A stretch of DNA of 64,000 bases from an uncultured Pseudomonadales bacterium. GTDB taxonomy: Bacteria; Pseudomonadota; Gammaproteobacteria; Pseudomonadales; Pseudohongiellaceae. A model generated the notes under the pieces. It did not search any database. It was not told where the DNA came from and saw only the letters and a program-made list of their open reading frames with translations. The translations under genes were made by a program, and so were the position numbers. Shown here in pieces: positions 36,566 to 46,455 of this stretch. The stretch is taken from assembly GCA_938091935.1 (NCBI GenBank), contig CALKNV010000001.1, positions 124,001-188,000 of the forward strand, written 5' to 3'. Each line of letters opens with the position of its first letter. Position 1 is the first letter of the stretch.

Positions 36566-37209
36566 ACCCCAAACTGCTCCCGGTATTTTTCCACTGCGGG
36601 CAAATGCAGGCTCAGCGCACTATCGTCAGCCGCTTGCAGAAAGTCGATGATGTCCTGCAGACTGATAATGTGAGCAACCTCAATACCATAGGCCTGTTCG
36701 ATTTCCTGAATCGCTGAACTTGAACCAGTGCCCTTTTCTTGCCGATCCATGGCCACTGCGATACTGGCCAACTCTGCACCAGCGCCCTGAATTATTTCCA
36801 CCGCTTCCCGAACCGCAGTGCCGGCCGTAATCACATCATCAATGATAAGCACGCGGCCCTGCAGCGCTGCGCCAACAATCGAGCCCCCCTCGCCATGAGC
36901 TTTCGCCTCCTTGCGATTGAAACAGTATGGTTTGTCGATGCCGTGTTGGGTCGCCAGGGCAAGCGCGGTGGTTGCGGCAAGTGGTATGCCTTTATAGGCG
37001 GGGCCAAACAGTACGTCGTAATCTGTTTCCAGGTCAGCGATAGCTGCCGCATAACAATTCGCCAGAAACGCGAGTTTTGAACCGGTGTTGAACAGGCCTG
37101 CGTTGAAAAAATATGGGCTGACACGCCCCGACTTCAGAGTGAACTCACCGAAGCGGAGAATGTTATTGGCGATTACAAATTCCAGAAAATCTTTCTGAAA
37201 GTCTTTCAT
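36562..37209 (-). CDS. pyrE: Orotate phosphoribosyltransferase
   Basis: Makes orotidine 5'-phosphate from orotate and PRPP in pyrimidine synthesis. A 215-residue enzyme with [24 protein letters not shown] and the PRPP loop [13 protein letters not shown]. It is transcribed after rph (29-base gap), the rph-pyrE order of E. coli, and converges with slmA. Confidence 0.97.
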   Translation of the reverse strand: MKDFQKDFLEFVIANNILRFGEFTLKSGRVSPYFFNAGLFNTGSKLAFLANCYAAAIADLETDYDVLFGPAYKGIPLAATTALALATQHGIDKPYCFNRKEAKAHGEGGSIVGAALQGRVLIIDDVITAGTAVREAVEIIQGAGAELASIAVAMDRQEKGTGSSSAIQEIEQAYGIEVAHIISLQDIIDFLQAADDSALSLHLPAVEKYREQFGV

Positions 37210-37237
37210 GCTGAATTCCTAATTGATCAGGCCCAGC

Positions 37238-37963
37238 TCAGGCCAGGCTGGCTTTTTGCGCGGCAAGCAGTTGCTGGATACCTGCTTCTGCCAGCCCTAC
37301 CATTGCATTGAGTTGTTCGTGAGTGAACTCACCGTCTTCGCCGGTTCCCTGCAGCTCAATAAACCCTCCGGCCTCAGTCATCACCACATTCATATCCGTT
37401 TCTGCATTCGAGTCCTCTGCATAATCAAGGTCCAGAACCGGTTGTCCTTTGTAGACACCCACTGAAATAGAAGCCACGAGTTGTCGCAACGGGCTTGTCT
37501 CCAAGTTTTTGTTTTCAAGTAGATAGGTCAATGCATCCACCAGCGCAACGCAGCCCCCGGTAATGGATGCCGTTCTGGTGCCGCCATCTGCCTGTATCAC
37601 ATCACAGTCAATCTTGATGGTATGTTCACCTAACGCCTTAAGGTCAACCGCGGCGCGCAGTGCACGTCCAATCAGTCGCTGAATCTCCTGGGTTCTGCCG
37701 GATTGTTTGCCGCGGGCTGCTTCTCTGTCCATGCGACTGCCAGTAGATCGGGGCAGCATGCCGTACTCGGCTGTTACCCATCCCTGGCCAGTGCCAGATA
37801 GAAATCGTGGCACAGAATTTTCGACCGAAGCTGTGCACAGCACTTTGGTATCCCCGAACTCTACCAGCACCGAGCCCTCGGCATGTTTTGTGTAGTGTCG
37901 CGTGATTTTAACTTCGCGTAATTGGTCAGGGTTACGCTGACTCGGGCGTATAGATTGTGACAT
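37238..37963 (-). CDS. rph: Ribonuclease PH
   Basis: Phosphorolytic 3'-5' exoribonuclease that trims tRNA precursors and structured RNA ends. A 241-residue protein with [32 protein letters not shown], the [18 protein letters not shown] block and [18 protein letters not shown]. Full length and intact, unlike the frameshifted rph of E. coli K-12. Divergent from yicC. Confidence 0.97.
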   Translation of the reverse strand: MSQSIRPSQRNPDQLREVKITRHYTKHAEGSVLVEFGDTKVLCTASVENSVPRFLSGTGQGWVTAEYGMLPRSTGSRMDREAARGKQSGRTQEIQRLIGRALRAAVDLKALGEHTIKIDCDVIQADGGTRTASITGGCVALVDALTYLLENKNLETSPLRQLVASISVGVYKGQPVLDLDYAEDSNAETDMNVVMTEAGGFIELQGTGEDGEFTHEQLNAMVGLAEAGIQQLLAAQKASLA

Positions 37964-38108
37964 GTGACTCGCTTGATTGAATGAGGTTTGGAAGGCCGGA
38001 ATTATGCGTGAAATCCGCTGCCAAGACCATCGCTGAGACTGGCAATATCTCCTGCGCCCTCAGCCTAGTTGGGATAGAATAGGCCCTCGCAAAATCAGGG
38101 CCCAAGCA

Positions 38109-38975
38109 ATGACATCAAGCATGACTGCCTTCACCCGGCAGCAATCTGAGCAGGAGTGGGGATCCCTTACCTGGGAAATCCGTTCGGTAAATCACCGCTA
38201 CCTGGAAACCAGTGTGAGATTACCCGACATCTTTCGCGGGCTCGAAAACCAGATACGAGAGCGGGTTCGCAAGAGCATGTCGCGCGGCAAGGTCGAGTGC
38301 CAGCTACGCTATAACGCGCAGGAAATTACCGGAGGCTCCATCGCCATCAACGAGGAGCTGGTGCAGCAACTATTGCAGGCCAACAGAAACATTCAGCAGC
38401 TGCTGGGTGAACAGCGCCCGCTGAACAGCATGGAACTGCTGCGTTGGCCTGGGGTGATTGCCGAGCAGCAATTGGACAATGACACCCTCGAATCGACCGC
38501 GCTGAGTTTATTTCAGCAAGCCCTTGACGACCTCATTGCCACGCGCGAGCGCGAAGGCAATGACCTTGAAGGGTTCCTGCAACAGCGTATCGATTCCATC
38601 AGGGAGTTGGTAGCCACATTGCGAGAGAAGATGCCGGAAATTCTCAATGCGCAGCGACAATCACTGCATGACAAATTGCAGGATTTACAGGTTGAGCTCG
38701 AACCTACTCGCCTGGAGCAGGAGATTGCGCTACTGGCGCAAAAGGCCGATGTAGATGAAGAATTAGACCGACTCGATTCCCACCTCGGTGAAGTGGAGCG
38801 TGTGCTAAAGGCATCGGGACAGAAGGGCCGTCGCCTTGATTTTTTGATGCAGGAGTTAAATCGGGAAGCGAATACCCTGTCATCTAAATCCATTGTTGTA
38901 GAATCCACTCGTGGCGCGGTTGAGATGAAAGTGCTAATTGAGCAAATGCGCGAACAGATTCAGAATATTGAGTGA
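38109..38975 (+). CDS. yicC: YicC-family endoribonuclease
   Basis: A 288-residue cytoplasmic protein; family members are endoribonucleases or adaptors of RNA decay. The start at 38109 aligns with E. coli YicC (MTSSMTAFTR versus MIRSMTAYAR). Visible: EIRSVNHRYLETSVRLP, RGKVECQLRY, and the C-terminal GRRLDFLMQELNREANTL and VEMKVLIEQMREQIQN. gmk starts five bases after the stop. Confidence 0.94.
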   Translation: MTSSMTAFTRQQSEQEWGSLTWEIRSVNHRYLETSVRLPDIFRGLENQIRERVRKSMSRGKVECQLRYNAQEITGGSIAINEELVQQLLQANRNIQQLLGEQRPLNSMELLRWPGVIAEQQLDNDTLESTALSLFQQALDDLIATREREGNDLEGFLQQRIDSIRELVATLREKMPEILNAQRQSLHDKLQDLQVELEPTRLEQEIALLAQKADVDEELDRLDSHLGEVERVLKASGQKGRRLDFLMQELNREANTLSSKSIVVESTRGAVEMKVLIEQMREQIQNIE

Positions 38976-38979
38976 GGCC

Positions 38980-39597
38980 ATGGCGAAGGGAAAACTGATT
39001 ATCGTTTCTGCTCCATCGGGTGCAGGAAAAACATCTCTGGTAGCGGCATTGGTTGCGGATGACGACAGCCTATGTGTCTCTGTGTCACATACCACTCGAC
39101 CCAAACGCCCTAAGGAAGAAGATGGCGTCAACTATCACTTTACCGACGAACAGACCTTTCTGAATATGCTGCAGGACGGTGACTTCCTCGAAAGCGCCGA
39201 GGTCTATGGCCATCGCTACGGCACATCGCAAAAGTGGGTCAACGAACAGCTGGAGAAAGGCCTGGATGTGGTGTTGGAAATTGACTGGCAGGGTGCCGCC
39301 CAGATCCGCAATCTCTATCCCGAATCCTGTTACATCTTCATCCTGCCCCCCTCTTTGGAAACTTTAACCGAGCGACTGCGTCATCGCGCGCAGGACGACG
39401 AAGCCATCATCGCCAAGCGCATGGAGGAAGCGCGAACCGTGCTCCAGCACGTGTGCGAGGCAGACTACATGGTGGTTAACGACGTGTTTGACGTCGCGCT
39501 GGCAGATATACGCGCCATCTTGCGCGCCCAGGGGCTCACTGCGACCGCGCAGCAATACAACCTGGCTGAACTGCTGACCAGCCTGACCCGGGATTAG
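38980..39597 (+). CDS. gmk: Guanylate kinase
   Basis: Phosphorylates GMP to GDP. I start at ATG 38980 (MAKGKLIIVSAPSGAGKTSL), which has GAGG just upstream; the frame extends 14 codons into yicC but without a family match. 205 residues, with the P-loop SAPSGAGKT, SHTTRPKRPKEEDGVNYHF and EIDWQGAAQIR. The gmk-rpoZ-spoT order is conserved in gammaproteobacteria. Confidence 0.97.
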   Translation: MAKGKLIIVSAPSGAGKTSLVAALVADDDSLCVSVSHTTRPKRPKEEDGVNYHFTDEQTFLNMLQDGDFLESAEVYGHRYGTSQKWVNEQLEKGLDVVLEIDWQGAAQIRNLYPESCYIFILPPSLETLTERLRHRAQDDEAIIAKRMEEARTVLQHVCEADYMVVNDVFDVALADIRAILRAQGLTATAQQYNLAELLTSLTRD

Positions 39598-39731
39598 CGA
39601 ATTCCCTGAAATATATGCAATTTTGGCCGGAATTCAGTAGAATGCCCGGTCTTCAAATTTGGCGCCTTGAAACGCCGGTTTTGACCACCAATGAATAGTG
39701 TTAAGGCTGCGGCCTAAATAGGTTATCAGGT

Positions 39732-40019
39732 ATGGCAAGAATCACAGTAGAAGACTGTCTGGATAAGGTCGACAATCGCTTTGAGCTGGTTATGGTTTCC
39801 AGCAAGCGTGCGCGGCAGATTCAAACTGGCGGCAAGGATCCAATGGTTTCGGTGGATAATGACAAGCCCACCGTGATTGCATTGCGAGAAATAGCTGACG
39901 GCCACGTCACCAACGCGATCCTCATTGAGAAGCCCAGCGTCGAGCTGGAGGAAGTCGAAGAGGAAATGGCAGATGCCGTAGCTGAGCAACAGGACGACAA
40001 GCCTACCACCGAAATTTAA
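39732..40019 (+). CDS. rpoZ: RNA polymerase omega subunit
   Basis: Small subunit that stabilises RNA polymerase and forms ppGpp site 1. 95 residues: [20 protein letters not shown] at the start, [16 protein letters not shown] in the middle and an acidic tail. It lies 134 bases after gmk and 27 before spoT, linking the ppGpp target and the ppGpp enzyme in one operon. Confidence 0.97.
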   Translation: MARITVEDCLDKVDNRFELVMVSSKRARQIQTGGKDPMVSVDNDKPTVIALREIADGHVTNAILIEKPSVELEEVEEEMADAVAEQQDDKPTTEI

Positions 40020-40046
40020 TCCCGCCATCTACCAAGGAGTCGACCC

Positions 40047-42236
40047 ATGCAAGCCGTAGTTTCTGACAGCATCGACTCTTTGGCTGGGGACCTGTCTTCT
40101 TATCTTCAGAACGACCAGGTCAACAACGTCAGACGCGCTTATTTCTATGCGGAGCAGGCCCATGATGGCCAGTTCCGTCGCAGTGGTGAGCCCTATGTTA
40201 CTCATCCCCTGGCTGTTGCCGGCATTCTTTGTGAAATGCATATGGACCATCAATCACTGATGGCTGCCATGTTGCATGATGTGATCGAAGACACCGGCAT
40301 TACCAAGACCGCAATCAAATCCCAGTTCGGCAACACCGTGGCCGACCTGGTAGATGGTGTCAGTAAGCTCAATAAAATTACCTTCAGCAGCCGCGCCGAA
40401 GCGCAGGCAGAAAACTTTCAGAAAATGGCCATGGCCATGGCTAAAGATCTGCGGGTGATTCTGGTGAAGATTGCTGACCGCCTGCACAACATGCGGACAT
40501 TGGAAGTCCTGACTCCGGATAAGCGTCGCCGCATCGCCCGTGAGACTCTGGACATCTATGCGCCGATTGCCAATCGCCTTGGCATGAATAATGTGCGGGT
40601 TGAATTTGAAGAGCTAGGCTTCGCCGCGCTATACCCAATGCGGGCACGGCGCATAGAAGCCGCCGTCAAACATGTGCGTGGAAACCGAAAAGAAATAGTC
40701 TCCCAGATCCAAACATCACTGGAAGCTTGCCTTGAGCGAGAAGGCTTGCCTGGACGCACCATCGGTCGCGAGAAGCACCTCTTTAGCATCTACGAGAAGA
40801 TGCGAGCACAGCGCAAATCGTTTTCCGAGATCATGGATGTCTATGCGTTTCGCGTCATCGTTGATTCAGTTGACACCTGCTATCGGGTTCTGGGTGCGGT
40901 GCACAACCTTTACAAGCCGGTGCCCGGCCGCTTTAAAGACTATATTGCCATTCCTAAAGCCAACGGCTATCAGTCATTGCATACTACCTTGTTCGGCATG
41001 CACGGCGTGCCCATCGAGATTCAGATTCGCACAGAAGAAATGGAGGCGATGGCTAACAACGGTATCGCCGCACACTGGCTTTATAAGTCCGGCGATGATC
41101 TGCCAACCAACGCCCATATGCGTGCCCGGGAATGGGTGAGCGGTTTGCTGGAGATGCAACAGCGCGCAGGTAACTCACTGGAATTCATCGAAAACGTTAA
41201 GATCGACCTGTTCCCAGATGAAATCTACGTGTTCACGCCTAAGGGTACTATTCTTGAATTACCAGTAGGGTCTACGGCGGTAGACTTTGCCTATGCCGTA
41301 CACACCGACGTTGGGAATTCCTGTGTAGCCTGTCGTATCAGTCGACGCCTGGCGCCACTGAGTGAGCCACTTCAGAGTGGACAGACAGTCGAGATCATTA
41401 CCGCACCAGGCACCCAACCAAACCCGGCGTGGTTAAGCTTTGTTATTACTGGCAAGGCTCGCAGTAATATACGCCACTATCTGAAGCACCAGAAGCACTC
41501 CGAGTCCATCGCCCTTGGTCGCCGCTTGCTCAATAAAGCCCTGGCTTCATTCGGCGCACAGCTGGATTCAGTGCCCAAGGACAACCTTGAAGCGGTGCTG
41601 GCACAAACTAATCTGGAATCCGTGGATGAACTGCTAGAAGATATTGGCCTGGGCAATCGCATGTCCTACATGCTCGCCCAGCGGCTGGCAGCCAATGCTG
41701 ATAAGCACAGCGAGTCCTCAGAACGCTCCTCCAGCCAGGAAGCCAGCACTCTCGCTATCCGTGGGTCAGAAGGCATAGTGATGAACTATGCCAAGTGTTG
41801 TCATCCAATCCCGGGTGACCCAATAGTCGGACACATTAGCTCGGGCAGGGGCATGGTGATTCATACTGATGATTGCAATAACATCGCAGATATCAGAGAC
41901 AATCCGGAAAAGTGTGTGGAAGTAAGCTGGGATCCAAGCGTAGAAGGCGAGTTTTCCGTCGAGCTTCGAGTCGAGCTGGAAAATCAACGCGGCATAATTG
42001 CGACCCTGGCAACGTCAATCACAGGTACTGAAGCTAATATTGAAAAAATCAGTACAGTAGAACGGGATGCCAGATTCAGTATCGTGAATTTGTCCATTAA
42101 TGTTAAGAATAGGGTACACCTGGCACGTGTTATGAAGCGTGTGCGTGCTCTACCGCCCGTTTCAAAAGTAACGCGCGTGAAAAGTCGCAGGGTGCGAAAA
42201 ATTATTAAGAATCCAATTGGAGCAATCGGCCACTAA
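40047..42236 (+). CDS. spoT: Bifunctional (p)ppGpp synthetase/hydrolase SpoT
   Basis: Controls the stringent-response alarmone. The 729-residue protein has an N-terminal HD hydrolase domain with the metal motif AMLHDVIEDTG, a synthetase domain with RFKDYIA (the RxKD form of bifunctional enzymes, not the ExDD of RelA), NGYQSLHTTLFG, a TGS domain (VFTPKGTILELPVGSTAVDF), and a C-terminal zinc-finger/ACT part (NYAKCCHPIPGDPIVG). Its stop shares a base with the ridA ATG (TAATG). Confidence 0.97.
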   Translation: MQAVVSDSIDSLAGDLSSYLQNDQVNNVRRAYFYAEQAHDGQFRRSGEPYVTHPLAVAGILCEMHMDHQSLMAAMLHDVIEDTGITKTAIKSQFGNTVADLVDGVSKLNKITFSSRAEAQAENFQKMAMAMAKDLRVILVKIADRLHNMRTLEVLTPDKRRRIARETLDIYAPIANRLGMNNVRVEFEELGFAALYPMRARRIEAAVKHVRGNRKEIVSQIQTSLEACLEREGLPGRTIGREKHLFSIYEKMRAQRKSFSEIMDVYAFRVIVDSVDTCYRVLGAVHNLYKPVPGRFKDYIAIPKANGYQSLHTTLFGMHGVPIEIQIRTEEMEAMANNGIAAHWLYKSGDDLPTNAHMRAREWVSGLLEMQQRAGNSLEFIENVKIDLFPDEIYVFTPKGTILELPVGSTAVDFAYAVHTDVGNSCVACRISRRLAPLSEPLQSGQTVEIITAPGTQPNPAWLSFVITGKARSNIRHYLKHQKHSESIALGRRLLNKALASFGAQLDSVPKDNLEAVLAQTNLESVDELLEDIGLGNRMSYMLAQRLAANADKHSESSERSSSQEASTLAIRGSEGIVMNYAKCCHPIPGDPIVGHISSGRGMVIHTDDCNNIADIRDNPEKCVEVSWDPSVEGEFSVELRVELENQRGIIATLATSITGTEANIEKISTVERDARFSIVNLSINVKNRVHLARVMKRVRALPPVSKVTRVKSRRVRKIIKNPIGAIGH

Positions 42237-42619
42237 TGAGTGACAAACAAGCAATTCAAACTTCCGACGCGCCGGCCGCAATTGGCCCGTATTCTCAAGC
42301 TATTCGAAGTGGTTCCCTGCTGTTCTGTTCGGGCCAGATTCCTCTGGACCCGACTACTATGGAAATCGTTTCGCAAGATGTCGCTGATCAGGCTCATCAG
42401 GTTTTCCTCAATTTAGCAGCCGTCGCAGAAGCAGCCGGCAGTAGCCTGGACGCCGCGGTCAAGCTCACTATTTTCCTGACCGACCTGGATGACTTTGCAG
42501 TGGTCAACGAAATCATGTCCAAGTACTTCAAGCAGCCCTATCCGGCTCGGGCCACCATTCAGGTTTCCGCCTTACCGAAGGCGGCACAGGTAGAAGTCGA
42601 AGCGATTCTGGCTCTGTAG
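42236..42619 (+). CDS. ridA: Enamine/imine deaminase RidA
   Basis: Hydrolyses reactive 2-aminoacrylate-type intermediates released by PLP enzymes. The 127-residue protein has PAAIGPYSQAIRSG, FCSGQIPLDP and the catalytic Arg in YPARATIQVSALPK. Coupled to spoT by a one-base overlap, the usual spoT-ridA-recG order. Confidence 0.96.
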   Translation: MSDKQAIQTSDAPAAIGPYSQAIRSGSLLFCSGQIPLDPTTMEIVSQDVADQAHQVFLNLAAVAEAAGSSLDAAVKLTIFLTDLDDFAVVNEIMSKYFKQPYPARATIQVSALPKAAQVEVEAILAL

Positions 42620-42701
42620 CACCACTGTATAAAAACCCATATACTCAGGCTAACCTGTTACGTCACTTTGCAGTGACAGCACCCGGACACGGACGTGACC
42701 G

Positions 42702-44789
42702 ATGGCAAGTCTGAAACTAGATGCCCTGCCTTTGACCTACTTGAAAGGAGTAGGTCCAGCTCTCGCGAAAAAATTCAAACAGCTCGGCATTTCTTCGGTA
42801 GAGGATCTGCTTTTTCACCTGCCGTTGCGCTACGAAGACCGCACCAAGATCACGCCCATTCGCCAGGCGCGAATGGGACAGTTAGTGCAGTTGGAAGGAG
42901 AGATTGGCAGTAGTTCGATCCAGTTCGGCAGACGGCGCAGCCTGCAGTGCGTGCTGGTGGACAAGACCGGCATTATTCATCTGCGCTTTTTCCACTTCAG
43001 TGCTGCGCAGAAAAATTCACTGGCTGAAGGAACCCGAATACGATGCTATGGCGAGCCCCGCAGGGGCCGCAGCGGCCTGGAAATCTACCATCCAGAATAC
43101 CGGGTGCTGCAGCCTGGCCAGGAAGAACCGGTACCCGATACTTTTACAGCGATATACCCGACCACCGAGGGCTTGCAGCAGGGGCGCCTGCGCAATGTCA
43201 TCAATCAGGCGTTACAGCTGTTGGACAAAGCGGACGATCTGCAGGACTTTGTTCCCGCGCAGTTAATTGAGCAGTTCCAGCTCGCGGGCCTCACCGAGTC
43301 CATCAAGTTGATTCACCGGCCGCCTTTGGATGCCCCGCTAGAGTGGATGAATTCAGACACCAACCCAGGTGCACAGCGACTGGCATTCGAGGAACTGCTG
43401 GCGCACAGGCTATGTATGCGCCAGTTCAAATCCCTGTATGCGCAGAACAATGCACCTGCATTCAAACAGGGTGCTGAGCTGACCCAATCCTTTCGCCACA
43501 ATCTGCCTTTCCGACTCACGTCAGGACAAGAACAGGCATTCGCCGAGATCGAAGCCGACCTAGGTCGCGAGACTCCCATGCTGAGATTACTGCAGGGGGA
43601 CGTGGGCTCGGGCAAGACGGTGGTGGCAGCACTGACTGCATTAAAGTGCCTGGCTAGCGGGTATCAGGTGGCGCTAATGGCCCCTACAGAGATACTGGCG
43701 GAGCAGCATTACGACAATTTCAGGTCGTGGTTCGAGCCGCTTGATATAGCGGTCGGATGGCTTAGCGGGAAAACCAAAGCCGCACAACGTAAGCAAGTGC
43801 TTACTAATCTTGAAGATGGCAGCTGTCAGGTGCTGGTGGGAACCCATGCCCTATTTCAAGATCAGGTGAATTATCGAGCCCTGGGCCTGGTGATCATCGA
43901 CGAACAGCATCGTTTCGGCGTGCATCAACGCCTGTCGCTGCGAGACAAGGCCGCGGTGAATAATCTGAGTCCCCACCAGTTAGTTATGACGGCAACTCCA
44001 ATCCCTCGCACCCTGGCAATGAGCGCCTATGCTGACCTTGATTGCTCAGTAATTGCGGAGCTGCCCCCAGGCCGCATGCCTGTGAATACTGCCCTGGTTT
44101 CAAACACCCGCCGCGATGAAGTCACCCAGCGTATACAACAAGCCTGCGCGTCTGGCCACCAGGCTTACTGGGTCTGTACCCTGATTGAAGAATCGGAGCA
44201 GCTTCAGGCCCAGGCTGCTGAGGTCACTGCAGAACAGCTGCAAAAGCAGCTGCCGGAGCTTCGAATCGGCCTTATTCACGGTCGCATGAAAGCCGCTGAC
44301 AAACAGCGGGTGATGCAGGAATTCAAAGCCGGAAACACGCAGTTATTGGTGGCAACCACTGTCATCGAAGTCGGTGTGGATGTCCCCAATGCCAGCCTCA
44401 TGGTAATTGAGAACCCAGAGCGCCTTGGCCTGGCCCAGCTCCACCAGCTCAGAGGCAGAATTGGCCGCGGCAGCGTGCAGAGCCACTGCATCATGCTCTA
44501 TCAGACCCCATTATCAGAAAACGGCAAGCAGCGACTCGCGGTCATGCGAGAAAGCACCGACGGGTTCTATATTGCAGAGAAGGACCTGGAACTCAGGGGG
44601 CCTGGCCAAGTGCTAGGGACCCAACAGACTGGATTGATGACATTTCGGGTCGCAGATATCGGTCGAGATTCTTCTATGCTAGATGATGTAAAGCGGGTTT
44701 CTGAGAAGCTCACGGCGGATTATCCAGACGCCGTTGATCCTCTGGTTAATCGCTGGGTTGGTGAACGTATGCAGTTCGTCAATGTCTAG
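42702..44789 (+). CDS. recG: ATP-dependent DNA helicase RecG
   Basis: Reverses stalled replication forks and resolves branched DNA. The 695-residue protein has the N-terminal wedge/OB domain (residues about 1-170), then helicase motifs LQGDVGSGKTVVA, MAPTEILAEQH, VIIDEQHRFG, MTATPIPRTLA, and the C-terminal LRGRIGRG and RGPGQVLGTQQTG that are RecG-specific. It is followed by a 665-base stretch without an intact gene. Confidence 0.97.
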   Translation: MASLKLDALPLTYLKGVGPALAKKFKQLGISSVEDLLFHLPLRYEDRTKITPIRQARMGQLVQLEGEIGSSSIQFGRRRSLQCVLVDKTGIIHLRFFHFSAAQKNSLAEGTRIRCYGEPRRGRSGLEIYHPEYRVLQPGQEEPVPDTFTAIYPTTEGLQQGRLRNVINQALQLLDKADDLQDFVPAQLIEQFQLAGLTESIKLIHRPPLDAPLEWMNSDTNPGAQRLAFEELLAHRLCMRQFKSLYAQNNAPAFKQGAELTQSFRHNLPFRLTSGQEQAFAEIEADLGRETPMLRLLQGDVGSGKTVVAALTALKCLASGYQVALMAPTEILAEQHYDNFRSWFEPLDIAVGWLSGKTKAAQRKQVLTNLEDGSCQVLVGTHALFQDQVNYRALGLVIIDEQHRFGVHQRLSLRDKAAVNNLSPHQLVMTATPIPRTLAMSAYADLDCSVIAELPPGRMPVNTALVSNTRRDEVTQRIQQACASGHQAYWVCTLIEESEQLQAQAAEVTAEQLQKQLPELRIGLIHGRMKAADKQRVMQEFKAGNTQLLVATTVIEVGVDVPNASLMVIENPERLGLAQLHQLRGRIGRGSVQSHCIMLYQTPLSENGKQRLAVMRESTDGFYIAEKDLELRGPGQVLGTQQTGLMTFRVADIGRDSSMLDDVKRVSEKLTADYPDAVDPLVNRWVGERMQFVNV

Positions 44790-44913
44790 GCTGGAATTCA
44801 TCAGAGTTTTTATCGATTTAACCCCTGGCAACTCCCGTTCTCTTCCCATACCGAACCTATAGCGTATGGAAATTGCACCCTGTGGTGGTGCGAAGAAAAA
44901 GAGAGGACAACAA

Positions 44914-45275
44914 ATGGAAGCCATTAATCCAAACGACCAAAACAAGCCGCATGCGAATCAGCGCTTGTCGGGCCTGAAGGCCTATCCCCATGTTGAATCA
45001 CTGCACCGCGTTGATTGACCAGGACGAGGTCTGTGATGAGCTCAAAATCATCTGCGGCCAGGATGACCCTGAGACTGAAATTCACCAGGTGCCGCGTCTC
45101 TTCACGCGATGCATCGCTTGAGCATGAGCCATTCTATGCGGGTAAGAACAGCGCCTATCCAAATCTTATCTTCATGGCACTATGACTGCTGCGTCAGCAT
45201 GGAATCGGAGATGCTTCTGAAGAAGAAATATCCAAATTTCTGTAGGAGCGCTTCGAACAAGATCCGGAAGAGTAG
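44914..45275 (+). pseudogene. Decayed small gene with two frame changes and two internal stops
   Basis: A strong start signal (AGAGGA six bases before ATG 44914) opens a frame reading MEAINPNDQNKPHANQRLSG and further to LKAYPHVESLHRVD, where it stops at about 45018. Protein-like sequence continues in the next frame (LIDQDEVCDELKIICGQDD, then PETEIHQVPRLF) and then in the third (SLEHEPFYAGKNSAYPNLIF, with TGA, LLRQHGIGDASEEEISKF, then TAG, ERFEQDPEE and the final stop at 45275). Together this would be a protein of about 120 residues. I do not recognise the family. Two shifts in the same direction plus two stops mark it as a remnant, unless sequencing errors are involved. Confidence 0.5.
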
Positions 45276-45454
45276 AACGCATAGTCGAAAAAGTGTTGGC
45301 GTCTTAAGACGACATCATCGCGATTACGAACAATGTCCCGCCCTTGGCGGCTCGATGAAAATCAGACGCGCTGCGGCAGCAGAGTGTCTATCATGTCCAA
45401 AATCTTTTATGCTACGCGCTTGTTTTCAATTGCTGTATTTTTAGAAGTGCGTGC
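45276..45454. other. Intergenic region before ubiA
   Basis: No supported coding region. The plus-strand frame covering 45109-45444 is rich in Ser, Arg and Cys, overlaps the remnant gene and has no family match, so it is not called. ubiC, often next to ubiA, is not present. Confidence 0.4.
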
Positions 45455-46396
45455 ATGGCAAATGCTTTAACGTCAGCCTGGTCAAAACTAGTCTCTGAAT
45501 TTCGAACTGGGTTTGTAACCAGATTACGCACCAGGTTTCCCGAATTCTTCGGCAAACTCCCGGCCTTTGTGCAACTGGCGCGCCTGGACAGGCCTGTTGG
45601 CATTCTGTTGCTGCTATGGCCCACTATCAGTGCCCTGTGGATTGCCGCCGAAGGCTTTCCTAGCCTTTCCTTACTGCTGATATTCAGCCTAGGAACGGCA
45701 GTCATGCGTTCCGCAGGCTGCTGCATTAATGACTATGCTGATTACAAAATTGATGGGCATGTAGACAGAACCGTAAATCGGCCTCTTGCTCGAGGAATCC
45801 TTACCCGAAAAGACGCCATAGCGTGTTTTATATTCCTCTCGACTATTGGTTTTTTCCTGGTATTGCTTACCAACTGGACGACCGTGCTGTTGTCGTTCGG
45901 TGCTATCGTCGTTGTTTCTGTCTATCCATTCATGAAGCGGTTTACCAATTTACCGCAGGTGGTATTGGGTGTGGCATTTTCATGGGGAATATTAATGGCG
46001 TTTACTGCAGCAACGGGTACCGTGCCCGCTGCGGCTATACTGCTTTTTGTCGCCAATGCTCTTTGGACTATTGCCTACGATACTGAGTACGCAATGGTTG
46101 ATCGAGAATTCGATAAAGAAATAGGGGTCAAGTCTACCGCGATATTGTTCGGCGACGCCGACAAGGTGATTATCGCCATGCTGCAGGGTATGTTTGTGTT
46201 CGCAATGTTTCTGGCAGGCCAGCGCTTTGATCTAGGCACCGCCTATAACCTGTCTTTGCTGATTGCCAGCGGGCTGCTTGTTTACCAACAGTACCTGATT
46301 CGTGAGCGCACACCAGGCCAATGCTTCAAAGCCTTCCTCAACAATAACTGGGTAGGCGCCGTAATCTTCGCTGGCATCGCACTTAGCTACCTCTGA
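45455..46396 (+). CDS. ubiA: 4-hydroxybenzoate polyprenyltransferase UbiA
   Basis: Membrane enzyme that prenylates 4-hydroxybenzoate in ubiquinone synthesis. 313 residues with eight or nine helices and both Asp-rich metal/diphosphate motifs: NDYADYKID (about 91-99) and DTEYAMVDREFD (about 209-220). The N-terminal 50 residues are longer than usual, with LARLDRPVGILLLLWP marking the family start. No ubiC adjacent. Confidence 0.95.
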   Translation: MANALTSAWSKLVSEFRTGFVTRLRTRFPEFFGKLPAFVQLARLDRPVGILLLLWPTISALWIAAEGFPSLSLLLIFSLGTAVMRSAGCCINDYADYKIDGHVDRTVNRPLARGILTRKDAIACFIFLSTIGFFLVLLTNWTTVLLSFGAIVVVSVYPFMKRFTNLPQVVLGVAFSWGILMAFTAATGTVPAAAILLFVANALWTIAYDTEYAMVDREFDKEIGVKSTAILFGDADKVIIAMLQGMFVFAMFLAGQRFDLGTAYNLSLLIASGLLVYQQYLIRERTPGQCFKAFLNNNWVGAVIFAGIALSYL

Positions 46397-46423
46397 GCGG
46401 CCTGCTCCATTGAACAGGCCGCT
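46396..46423. terminator. Hairpin between convergent ubiA and gcdH
   Basis: Nine-base stem AGCGGCCTG / CAGGCCGCT with a 10-base loop starting on the last base of the ubiA stop codon. There is no T-run, so it is a weak or Rho-assisted terminator, or protects the 3' ends of both transcripts. Confidence 0.45.
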
Positions 46424-46455
46424 TAGGAAACGAATTCAGCTACTGAGCAATGTGC

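Noticed and set aside
45109..45444. 111-residue plus-strand open frame
   Set aside because: It overlaps the decayed gene in another frame, is rich in Ser, Arg and Cys, lacks a ribosome-binding site and has no family match.
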